From positions 434,001-498,000 of the forward strand of contig NZ_QGNZ01000004.1 of NCBI RefSeq assembly GCF_003173595.1: a stretch of 64,000 nt of DNA, read 5' to 3'. Positions within the stretch are counted from its first letter, which is position 1. Each line of letters starts with the position of its first letter. Shown in pieces: positions 20,755 to 29,262 of the stretch. Source of the DNA: Pedobacter yonginensis. Its GTDB lineage: Bacteria; Bacteroidota; Bacteroidia; Sphingobacteriales; Sphingobacteriaceae. A program made the position numbers and the translations under genes. Under the pieces are notes generated by a model. That model did no database searches, was not told the origin of the DNA, and saw nothing but the letters and a program-made list of their open reading frames with translations.

Positions 20755-22041
20755 ATGACGAATTTTGTTGAAGAGTTAAGGTGGCGTGGCATGCTGCATG
20801 ATATTATGCCGAATACTGAAGAAAAGTTAAATGAAGGTATGACCTCTGGTTATATCGGATTTGACCCAACCGCAGATTCGTTACATGTTGGGCACTTAAC
20901 CCAAATCATGACCCTTATCCACTTTCAAAATGCTGGCCATAAGCCTTATGCGTTGGTTGGTGGTGCAACAGGAATGGTTGGAGATCCCTCTGGGAAATCA
21001 GACGAACGTAATCTGCAAACGCCGGAAATGGTTGAGCATAACCTTGCCGGAATGAAGCGCCAGCTGGCTAAATTTTTGAAATTTGAAGATCAGGGCAATG
21101 GCGCTGTAATGGTTAACAACGCAGATTGGTTTAAAAACATGAATTTTTTAGACTTTATCCGTGATGTTGGTAAACACATTACCGTAAACTATATGATGGC
21201 AAAAGATAGCGTTAAAAAACGCTTGGAAGGCGATACAGGTATGTCATTCACCGAATTTTGCTACCAGCTTGTACAGGGCTTCGATTTCTACTACCTATGG
21301 AAAAATCACAATTGCATGGTGCAAATGGGTGGTTCGGATCAATGGGGCAATATCGTAACTGGAACGGAATTAATTAGGAGAAAAGACAGTGGAACGGCTT
21401 ATGCTATTACCACACAACTCATAAAAAAAGCCGACGGTACAAAATTTGGAAAAACGGAGAGCGGAGCCATTTGGTTGGATCCAGAAAAAACCTCACCATA
21501 CAAATTCTACCAATTTTGGTTAAATGCATCAGACGATGACGTTAAAAAATGGATCAGAATCTTCACCCTAAAAAGCAAATCAGAAATTGAGGCACTGGAA
21601 GAAGAGCATAATGCAGCTCCACACCTTAGGATTTTGCAAAAAGCTTTAGCAGAAGATATTACAGTAAAAACGCACTCTGTAGAAGCCTTAGAAACAGCCA
21701 TTAAAACATCAGAATTTTTGTTCGGAAACGGCTCCTTAGACTTTTTAAAAAGCCTTTCAGAACATCAGGTTATGGATATTTTTGAGGGAATTCCTCAATT
21801 TAAAATTGATAGATCGGAATTGGATGCTGGAATTGACGCCGCAACATTGCTAGCCGAAAAATCCACCGTTGCCTCATCAAAAGGTGATGCCAAAAAGTTA
21901 ATTCAAGGTGGTGGCGTGGCAGTTAATAAAGAAAAAATTGCAGAGCCATCACAGCTTTTCAACGCTGAACATTTATTAAATGATAAATTTATTGTGGTAC
22001 AAAAAGGTAAGAAAAACTATTTTCTACTCATTGCCGAATAA
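20755..22041 (+). CDS. tyrS: Tyrosine--tRNA ligase
   Basis: Class I aminoacyl-tRNA synthetase charging tRNA-Tyr. The HIGH-type motif is HVGH in ADSLHVGHLTQ (about residues 42-45), the KMSKS-type loop is KFGKTESGA (about 227-235), and a C-terminal S4-like RNA-binding region (AKKLIQGGGVAVN) covers about 375-428. The 428-aa length is standard for TyrS. It has its own promoter and terminator. Confidence 0.97.
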   Translation: MTNFVEELRWRGMLHDIMPNTEEKLNEGMTSGYIGFDPTADSLHVGHLTQIMTLIHFQNAGHKPYALVGGATGMVGDPSGKSDERNLQTPEMVEHNLAGMKRQLAKFLKFEDQGNGAVMVNNADWFKNMNFLDFIRDVGKHITVNYMMAKDSVKKRLEGDTGMSFTEFCYQLVQGFDFYYLWKNHNCMVQMGGSDQWGNIVTGTELIRRKDSGTAYAITTQLIKKADGTKFGKTESGAIWLDPEKTSPYKFYQFWLNASDDDVKKWIRIFTLKSKSEIEALEEEHNAAPHLRILQKALAEDITVKTHSVEALETAIKTSEFLFGNGSLDFLKSLSEHQVMDIFEGIPQFKIDRSELDAGIDAATLLAEKSTVASSKGDAKKLIQGGGVAVNKEKIAEPSQLFNAEHLLNDKFIVVQKGKKNYFLLIAE

Positions 22042-22062
22042 CCTTGTTAAAATTTTTATCCT

Positions 22063-22092
22063 AAAGCCTCGATTTGATTGAGGCTTTTTTTA
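22063..22092 (+). terminator. Terminator after tyrS
   Basis: Stem AAAGCCTC / GAGGCTTT (22063-22070 and 22080-22087), 9-base loop, then a T run. Confidence 0.85.
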
Positions 22093-22245
22093 TTTGTTAA
22101 GGATATTGAATTTTTATTGCTTAAAGTTCCCTCAACAGGGATTGAGGATGAATGTAATTTTATAATAAAATGTGAATCATCCTTTGGTTAAGGAACTTAA
22201 ATTTTCGAGGTTAAGCCTTTCAGTTTTGACAATCGGCTATTGTAA

Positions 22246-23229
22246 TTATTGAACTAACAAGTTACAGCCTCTAATATCTGCATTATCAAAACGGCCTAAA
22301 ACTTCAAAACTCCCATTGGGATTAATTCTACCTAGATCTTGTGTTGCAATAAACGAACAAGAATTTACATTAGCCAAATCAATCACGTTGATGCCACCAG
22401 TTTTACCGTTTGGAATTAAGGTTAATGGATCATTCACGTCTCGAATTAAAACTTTCATCCACTTTGGACAATTGAAAACACCCTCACCTAAAGAATAAGC
22501 TTGAGAAAGAAGTTCCGTCATGCCATATTCGCTGTGAATAAATTTGATCCCGAAACCTTTAGTGAGCTGTTCGTGTAGTTCGGCCCTAACCATTTCCTTG
22601 CGCTTTCCTTTCATTCCACCAGTTTCCATAACAATCAGATTTTCAAAATCTACGTCAAATTGTTCAATAAAATCCAGCAGAGCATAAGTAACGCCAATCA
22701 AAACTGTTTTCTGATTCTTTGATTTAAGTTCTTTAAGGGTTTGTAGCAGGTCATCGTGATTATACAGAAAATAGCCGCTTTTTGGGTGCTTACTTTTTTC
22801 AATTAAATCATTTACCATGTATATTAAGGAAGAACCAGCCCTTTGTTGGTAGGAGGGGAGTAAAGCTAGGAAACAATAATCTTCGATGTTGCCGTAAAAC
22901 GCTTTAAAAGCCTGTAAATAACTTTGTTCATATAATTTTGCATCGATTACTTGATGCTGACTTTGAATCATGCCTGTTGTACCAGAACTGCTGAACACCA
23001 CTTCAACAGGCTTGGTGCTGCTTAAAATGGTATGGCTCTTAAAAAAACCAATCGGCAGAAAGGGAATTTGTTCAATTTCAGAAACCGCTTCAATATTGAT
23101 ATGTAAATGATGAATATATTCTTTATAGACAGCGCAATGCGCTGCTTGGAATTTGAATATTTCTAGTGCAAGTCTTTTAAACTGCTCATCATTATCGATA
23201 GAAAAAATAGCTTCAGCGGTTATGTTCAC
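22246..23229 (-). CDS. LuxE-like acyl-protein synthetase / acyltransferase
   Basis: A 327-aa member of the LuxE branch of adenylate-forming enzymes. The phosphate-binding loop VFSSSGTTGMIQSQH is at about residues 78-92, HSEYGMTELLSQAYS (about 230-244) matches the conserved YGMTE region, and GKTGGINVIDLAN follows. Such enzymes activate fatty acids as acyl-AMP and pass them on; in Bacteroidota the partner is unknown. It is the last gene of a probable three-gene - strand unit with the membrane protein (19-base gap) and penicillin-acylase homologue upstream. Confidence 0.8.
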   Translation of the reverse strand: MNITAEAIFSIDNDEQFKRLALEIFKFQAAHCAVYKEYIHHLHINIEAVSEIEQIPFLPIGFFKSHTILSSTKPVEVVFSSSGTTGMIQSQHQVIDAKLYEQSYLQAFKAFYGNIEDYCFLALLPSYQQRAGSSLIYMVNDLIEKSKHPKSGYFLYNHDDLLQTLKELKSKNQKTVLIGVTYALLDFIEQFDVDFENLIVMETGGMKGKRKEMVRAELHEQLTKGFGIKFIHSEYGMTELLSQAYSLGEGVFNCPKWMKVLIRDVNDPLTLIPNGKTGGINVIDLANVNSCSFIATQDLGRINPNGSFEVLGRFDNADIRGCNLLVQ

Positions 23230-23248
23230 AACACAAAAGTACGAAGGC

Positions 23249-23608
23249 TTATGCTATTTTCTCGTCAGTTTTTTTGATTAGCATCGCTTTGCGGAATTGG
23301 TAGCCACAATAACCACTTATGCCCGCTGCTAATCCGCTTAAAATTCCAGTTACCAGAAGTAATGCCCACCATAATTTAACGCCCGTCATTACCGCCACTC
23401 TGCTGGCTAGCACATTATCGTTAGGTAAACTTTTGAAAAGTGCATAGCCTATCCACAGTAGAAATATGGCTAGGAAGGATTGCCAAAAGGCTATTTTACC
23501 CGTTTTACCAATTATGCCACAAGTAGCAAAAGCAATAATGATGATAACCCACCACGGCGCAACCATTTGAAGTAGGAAACAAATAATTAATATAACGATG
23601 AATACCAT
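23249..23608 (-). CDS. Small integral membrane protein of unknown function
   Basis: 119 aa with an N-terminal hydrophobic pair (about 1-35), a segment at 42-60 (FLAIFLLWIGYALF) and one at 78-100 (LWWALLLVTGILSGLAAGI), ending in a charged tail (KKTDEKIA). No family recognised. It sits 4 bases after the penicillin-acylase-family gene and 19 before the LuxE-like gene, so it is probably co-transcribed with both. Confidence 0.75.
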   Translation of the reverse strand: MVFIVILIICFLLQMVAPWWVIIIIAFATCGIIGKTGKIAFWQSFLAIFLLWIGYALFKSLPNDNVLASRVAVMTGVKLWWALLLVTGILSGLAAGISGYCGYQFRKAMLIKKTDEKIA

Positions 23609-23612
23609 TTTG

Positions 23613-26042
23613 CTATTTTGAAATTTTTAAACGTGAAATAATTGTACCCAATTGATCATCAGCAGATTGCATATAAAACAAATCGTAAAGTTTGCCATTG
23701 GCCCAAGTATCAACCATATTATCATAAAACTTACTTCCGGGATTGCCAGATTGACCACCAGGATATACCCCATGGCCTTTTGGTTTTTTGCCCAATTCGA
23801 TGACCATTCTCCAAGAAGGGCCGTTGGTTTCGCTCAGCGCGTTAATGGTGCTTTTGGCACCACCAATCAGCAATACTTTTGACCCAAAGCCAGGAATTTT
23901 TGCCAAATGCGGAACATTGGTTTGTTTTACATTTGCCCAATTCCAATCTTTATTAATTGGCCCAAAGCGGCGTTCTAGGCTGTCGCAACTATACTTAAAC
24001 GCTTCATTTACCAAATCGGCAAGGGTCTCTTTTTGACTGGTTTTGGTATTGTCGTACCATTTTGAGTTCGGTTCGTTGATGATCATTTCGACTGTACGAT
24101 CTCTGGAAGGGTAGCGCATTGGGATGCCCTCAACCTCGAAATCGTCATTCCAAATATCAAAGCTTAAACGTTTAGTCCAAATTTCAAAAACGCTCGCCGC
24201 AATTTCTTTTGCATCATATCTTTTGTTCCACTTGCTTAGGTAAGAAAATGCTTCCTTTTGAGTGGCGTTAAGTTGTTCTGTATTAACTAAGGGCATTAGG
24301 GCTGGCAAAGCATTTTGAGCCATGATGCTATAGTTGTCGGTTTGCATTAGCCGGATGCTGTCTAGGGTGGCCTTAGTCATTGCGCTAAGTCGGTCGTTTA
24401 TTCTCTTACCACGTTCGTAGGGTGAAAATTCCCAATTGATGTAATATGGATAGGTTTTATCGGTAGAGGATTGATTTGCAGAGCTCACAAAGCCTCGCGG
24501 TGGATTTTTAACTGTTGGATTTTGGTTGGGCGGAATCCAGCCCTGCCAGTCGTAAGCAGGATCTGTTCCATCTAAAATGAATTTACCCTGATCTTTCCAT
24601 TTTAATGGGAACTTACCGTTCGGTGTGATGGCAATATCATTATCTACACTGGCGAAAACAAAATTTTGTGCAGGAGCCGTATAGAAAGTAAGGGCTTTGC
24701 GGTAATCATTGTAGTTTGTGCCACGATTTAAATAATAGAAGGTCATGAGTTCGTTCGATTCATCATGCGCAATCCATCTCAAAGCATCACCTACCGGAAC
24801 ATTATTGGCTTTTGAGTATTTTGGTTTCTGGAAATATACAACTGGGCCATGATGTGTATAATAAACAGTGTCAATCTCGTCTTTTCCGCCCCGTATTTTA
24901 ATCGTTTCAAAGCGTTTAGTGGTATTGTTCCATTTATTGTTGTACCAATATTCGTTATGGGAGGCATCTTTAAATTTAATCTGATAAAAATCAAGCACAT
25001 CTGCCGCAACATTCGTAACACCCCAGGCTATTTTTTGATTGAAACCAATAATTACCCCAGGTGCGCCTGGAAGAGAAACGCCATACGTATTAATGCCAGG
25101 TGCATTCAGTTGAATTTGATACCAAATAGAAGGCAAAGTTAAGTCTAAATGCGGATCGTTAGATAGTATCGGAAAGCCCGACGCCGTTTTAGAACCCGAT
25201 AGTGCCCAGTTGTTGCTGCCAATTCCTTCTACTTTTTCCTTAGTTCTTACTTCGCCAGTTTGTGCATTTGTAAAACTTTGAGGCGTTTTCGGAATGGGTA
25301 GCGGAGAAAAATCCCACTTCGTTCCGACAGGAATGATTGGATCTTCGCGGAAAGGATAATCAGGGAAAAGGTCTTTAGTGATTTCAGGACCAAACTTTTT
25401 GAGGATGTTAGTCATATAAAATTCATCAGAGCCCATCGCCAAAACGGCCGACATTTGTTTCAAGAGTAGGGCGCATTTAACCGGTGTCCAATTTTCGGGC
25501 TTAAAATCCAGTATTTTGTATTCTATTGGGTAATTTGCATGTGAAAGGGTTTTGATGTAGGCATTAATTCCTTCCGTGTAAGCCAAAATCATTTCTTTAG
25601 ATTTGGCATCTTTCATCATCCCCTTTAAAGAATTTTCGGCACCATAAACCATACCCATTCTGCGTTGATAGCGATCTACTTCAATAGCTTTTTCTCCAAC
25701 TACCTCACTAATTCTGCCAGCGGCAAAGCGGGTTTGGAAGTCCATTTGCCAAAGGCGATGCATGGCCGTTACATAACCTTGCGCCAAATAAAGATCATGA
25801 TCGTTCTTGGCAAAAATGTGCGGAATCATTCGGTCATCGAACACAATTTCAATTTCATCAATGGCGCCTTTAATCTTTGCCTTATGGTTAAACATAAAGT
25901 GGTTATTTTCGGCATTTTGCCAAAAACCCATAAAAGGGTTTAGAAATTTGAGGAGGGGTGGCGTACTTCCGATTTTTGTGTTAAATAGAAAAGCTATTGC
26001 TATGGGTATTATGATACAGAGAAGAGCCTTGATTTTATTCAT
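23613..26042 (-). CDS. Penicillin acylase family protein (Ntn hydrolase), secreted
   Basis: An 809-aa member of the penicillin amidase / acyl-homoserine-lactone acylase superfamily, which cleaves amide bonds after self-processing into two chains. An N-terminal hydrophobic signal (residues 4-21) directs export. The processing site and N-terminal nucleophile serine are visible in GIGSNNWALSG (about residue 270), and DPHLDLTLPSIWYQIQL follows as in the family. The C-terminal part has GGAKSTINALSETNGPSWRMV and a VYPGGQSGNPGS motif. The natural substrate (beta-lactam, acyl-homoserine lactone or acylated peptide) cannot be read from the sequence. Confidence 0.93.
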   Translation of the reverse strand: MNKIKALLCIIIPIAIAFLFNTKIGSTPPLLKFLNPFMGFWQNAENNHFMFNHKAKIKGAIDEIEIVFDDRMIPHIFAKNDHDLYLAQGYVTAMHRLWQMDFQTRFAAGRISEVVGEKAIEVDRYQRRMGMVYGAENSLKGMMKDAKSKEMILAYTEGINAYIKTLSHANYPIEYKILDFKPENWTPVKCALLLKQMSAVLAMGSDEFYMTNILKKFGPEITKDLFPDYPFREDPIIPVGTKWDFSPLPIPKTPQSFTNAQTGEVRTKEKVEGIGSNNWALSGSKTASGFPILSNDPHLDLTLPSIWYQIQLNAPGINTYGVSLPGAPGVIIGFNQKIAWGVTNVAADVLDFYQIKFKDASHNEYWYNNKWNNTTKRFETIKIRGGKDEIDTVYYTHHGPVVYFQKPKYSKANNVPVGDALRWIAHDESNELMTFYYLNRGTNYNDYRKALTFYTAPAQNFVFASVDNDIAITPNGKFPLKWKDQGKFILDGTDPAYDWQGWIPPNQNPTVKNPPRGFVSSANQSSTDKTYPYYINWEFSPYERGKRINDRLSAMTKATLDSIRLMQTDNYSIMAQNALPALMPLVNTEQLNATQKEAFSYLSKWNKRYDAKEIAASVFEIWTKRLSFDIWNDDFEVEGIPMRYPSRDRTVEMIINEPNSKWYDNTKTSQKETLADLVNEAFKYSCDSLERRFGPINKDWNWANVKQTNVPHLAKIPGFGSKVLLIGGAKSTINALSETNGPSWRMVIELGKKPKGHGVYPGGQSGNPGSKFYDNMVDTWANGKLYDLFYMQSADDQLGTIISRLKISK

Positions 26043-26226
26043 AATGGTTAGCTAAAGATCCAAATCGTTTCTTTTTGAAGGATATATGCAAATTACAACA
26101 AAACTGCCTATCAAGCAAAATTAAAAATTTCAATAAAATTATTATGCAAACATAATTTGTTTAATTAAAAAAAAGCATTTAAGTTTATATTAACTAAATA
26201 AACAAATAACCAAACTATAATCATTT

Positions 26227-29103
26227 ATGAGCAGAATGTTAACACAGATCATCTTTGTGTTTTTATTTGTATGCGCAACTTTTGTTGTGGTGCAGGCACA
26301 GAGCATAACGGTAAGTGGTACCGTTAAGGATAAGCAATCTAAAGAAGCGCTTGCCGGCGTGAGTATTATTATCAAAGGCCAATCGGGTGGAACTTCTTCA
26401 AATGGGAGTGGTGTGTTTACGTTTACCACTACAGCTAAGCTTCCCTTTACGCTGGTAGCATCTTCAGTTGGCTTCGGCACGGCAGAGCAACAAGTTACGG
26501 GAAGTGCTACTGGAATTAACATTGAGCTCGAAACTGCGGTTGTTTTGGGTGGTGATGTTGTGGTATCTGCTTCCAGAACACCAGAGCGTATTTTGGAATC
26601 GCCTGTTTCTATCGAGCGAATGAGTGCAGCCACGATAAAGGAAATTGCAGCACCATCTTTTTACGATGCTTTAAACAATATGAAAGGTGTAGAAAGCAGT
26701 ATGCAAAGTTTAACTTTCAAATCAATTAATACACGTGGGTTTAATTCAAATGGAAATACCCGTTTCAACCAATATATTGATGGAATGGACAACCAAGCAC
26801 CAGGTTTAAATTTTTCTGTGGGCAACATTGTTGGAATTACAGAACTTGATATTGATAATGTAGAACTTCTGCCCGGCGCATCTTCTGCTTTATATGGCGC
26901 TGGTGGTATTAATGGTACCTTGTTAATGACTTCCAAAGACCCTTTCAAATATCAAGGCGCAAGTTTTCAATATAAAACAGGTGTAAATCATGTAAACGAC
27001 GACAATAGCAGCGTTCAGCCTTTTAATCAGTTGGATGTTCGTGTGGCAAAATCGTGGAATAATAAATTTGGGTTTAAGGCAGCTTTTTCGTTTTTACAGG
27101 CTAAAGATTGGTTTGGCAACAACTATTCCAACTTTGATCGCGTAGCAAATACCGTAAAACCTGGCACACGGGCTTCAGATCCAGGTTATGATGGTGTGAA
27201 CGTGTATGGCGATGAGGTAAATGAAAATTTGCAATTTGTGGCAAGGGGTATTTTGGCAAGCCAGCCAGCCGCTGTTGGGGCATTTAATAGCCTCATTAGT
27301 TTAGGCCTAACCTACCCGCAAATTGACAACTTGGTGAGAACGAACCCTGCTTACATTGCTTTACGGCCAGCCCTGCCATTATTAGGGGTTGCCTATAGTT
27401 TAAATAAAGGTACCACGTCGAATCAACAAGTTTCCAGAACGGGGTATAATGAAGAAGATTTGGTTGACTATAATACTAAATCGCTTAAAACCTCGGGCGC
27501 TCTATATTATAATTTCACCAATACCATCCAACTAACCGCTCAGGCAAACTGGGGCACAGGAACATCGGTTTACACTGGATCAGATCGTTATTCTCTACGA
27601 AATTTCAGCATCGGACAGTACAAGTTAGAATTAAAAGGGCAAGATTTCTACGTCAAAGCCTATACCACTCAAGAGCGCTCAGGTGATTCATATATATCTT
27701 CAATTTTAGGTAGTTACATAAATGAAAAAGGTACTTCATCAAGCAGATGGTTTCAAAATTATACACTTGAATATTCTGCTGCAAGAGCTCAGGGGGCTTC
27801 AGAAGATGCTGCAAATGCCTCTGCTCGGGCAGCAGCCGATGCAGCAAGAGCACTACCGGGTTCAATGAGTTTTAATACCAACAAAGAAACCATTAAAAAT
27901 ACAAATATCAGTGCCACAAACTTTGCGACGGGTGCTTATGGAGCCAGATTTGATGATAAAACCAATCTCTATCATTATGAAGCTATGTACAATTTTACCA
28001 ATGCACTTAACAATGTAATCGAATTTCAGGTGGGTGCATCGAGTAGGTTATATCAACTTAGATCAGGAGGAACCATTTTTGATGATTTGAATCGCAAAAT
28101 CGATATTAACGAATATGGCGCTTTTGCACAGGCAGGGAAAAAGTTTGGAGCGTTCTTTAAACTTACTGTTGCCGGCCGTTATGATAAAAGCACCAATTTC
28201 GAAGGACGTTTTACACCTCGTATAACTGGAGTTTTTACGGTTGCCAAAAACAACAATATCCGTTTATCCTACCAAACTGGCTATCGTAACCCAACCACCC
28301 AAAATCAATACATCGATCTTTCTGTAGGTGGAGGTTCGCAGAGGTTAATTGGTGGTTTACCAGAAAGTTTGGCTAAATATGGTTTAGGTACCGAAGCCAC
28401 TAAAGGCTATACAGAAAGCAGTTTCCGTGCTTATAAGTCGGCTTTATCATTGGGTGGATCTACCACAGGTATTTTACAGAAATATACTTTTGATAGCAGA
28501 GGTGTGAGACCAGAGAGTGTACAAGCTTATGAACTTGGTTACAAAGGTTTGTTGGGTCCAAAATTGTTGATAGATGCTTATGGTTATTATAATCAGTACA
28601 AAGATTTCATTACCGCAGTAAATGTTTATCAGCAAGTTGGAGCAACCACCAATTTTGTAAAATACGGTGTGCCTGTTAATGCAGAGGGTAAAGTAACCTC
28701 TTATGGCGCAGCATTAGGTTTAGATTATTTAATTGGAAAATATAACATCAGCGGAAACGTATCTTACAATCAAATTGGCGACCTTCCTGCCAATTACATT
28801 AACGATTTCAACACACCGAAAATCCGTTACAATTTGGGTTTAGGCAATAAGGAAATTGTAAAAAACTTTGGTTTTAATGTTTCTTATCGCTGGCAAGATC
28901 AATTCTACTGGAACTCATCATTCTCTGCAGGGCAAGTACCAGCCTACAGCACTTTAGATGCTCAGGTAAGTTTAAGAATCCCTTCAGTAATGTCGATCGT
29001 TAAATTGGGTGGATCGAATATTTTAAACAAATACTATTTCACCTCTTATGGAAACCCTCAAGCAGGCGCCATTTATTATTTAGCCTTTACGTTTAACCCC
29101 TAA
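26227..29103 (+). CDS. TonB-dependent outer-membrane receptor with carboxypeptidase-like N-terminal domain
   Basis: A 958-aa outer-membrane transporter. A signal peptide ends near VQAQS (residue 24), then a CarboxypepD_reg-like domain (ITVSGTVKDKQSKEALAGVSI, to about 110), a plug domain with RILESPVSIERMSAA and LLPGASSALYGAGGINGTLLM, and a beta-barrel ending in an aromatic residue series (YYLAFTFNP). No susD-type gene follows, so this is not a classical Sus pair. GH31 and glgB downstream hint at an alpha-glucan substrate, but a terminator separates them and the ligand is unknown. Confidence 0.93.
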   Translation: MSRMLTQIIFVFLFVCATFVVVQAQSITVSGTVKDKQSKEALAGVSIIIKGQSGGTSSNGSGVFTFTTTAKLPFTLVASSVGFGTAEQQVTGSATGINIELETAVVLGGDVVVSASRTPERILESPVSIERMSAATIKEIAAPSFYDALNNMKGVESSMQSLTFKSINTRGFNSNGNTRFNQYIDGMDNQAPGLNFSVGNIVGITELDIDNVELLPGASSALYGAGGINGTLLMTSKDPFKYQGASFQYKTGVNHVNDDNSSVQPFNQLDVRVAKSWNNKFGFKAAFSFLQAKDWFGNNYSNFDRVANTVKPGTRASDPGYDGVNVYGDEVNENLQFVARGILASQPAAVGAFNSLISLGLTYPQIDNLVRTNPAYIALRPALPLLGVAYSLNKGTTSNQQVSRTGYNEEDLVDYNTKSLKTSGALYYNFTNTIQLTAQANWGTGTSVYTGSDRYSLRNFSIGQYKLELKGQDFYVKAYTTQERSGDSYISSILGSYINEKGTSSSRWFQNYTLEYSAARAQGASEDAANASARAAADAARALPGSMSFNTNKETIKNTNISATNFATGAYGARFDDKTNLYHYEAMYNFTNALNNVIEFQVGASSRLYQLRSGGTIFDDLNRKIDINEYGAFAQAGKKFGAFFKLTVAGRYDKSTNFEGRFTPRITGVFTVAKNNNIRLSYQTGYRNPTTQNQYIDLSVGGGSQRLIGGLPESLAKYGLGTEATKGYTESSFRAYKSALSLGGSTTGILQKYTFDSRGVRPESVQAYELGYKGLLGPKLLIDAYGYYNQYKDFITAVNVYQQVGATTNFVKYGVPVNAEGKVTSYGAALGLDYLIGKYNISGNVSYNQIGDLPANYINDFNTPKIRYNLGLGNKEIVKNFGFNVSYRWQDQFYWNSSFSAGQVPAYSTLDAQVSLRIPSVMSIVKLGGSNILNKYYFTSYGNPQAGAIYYLAFTFNP

Positions 29104-29122
29104 ATTGAAAAACAGTATTGCC

Positions 29123-29160
29123 AAAGCCTTTCTTGCTGCAAAGCGGGGAAGGCTTTTTTT
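29123..29160 (+). terminator. Terminator after the TonB-dependent receptor gene
   Basis: Stem AAAGCCTT / AAGGCTTT (29123-29130 and 29149-29156) enclosing an 18-base loop, followed by a run of T. Confidence 0.8.
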
Positions 29161-29262
29161 ATGATTTATTAGGGCGCTTATCTAAAATATTTGTATTATA
29201 GTGCTTTCTTAAGCACATCCCAGTTTAAGGAGTAATTAATATTAAATTTTTTATAAATAAGG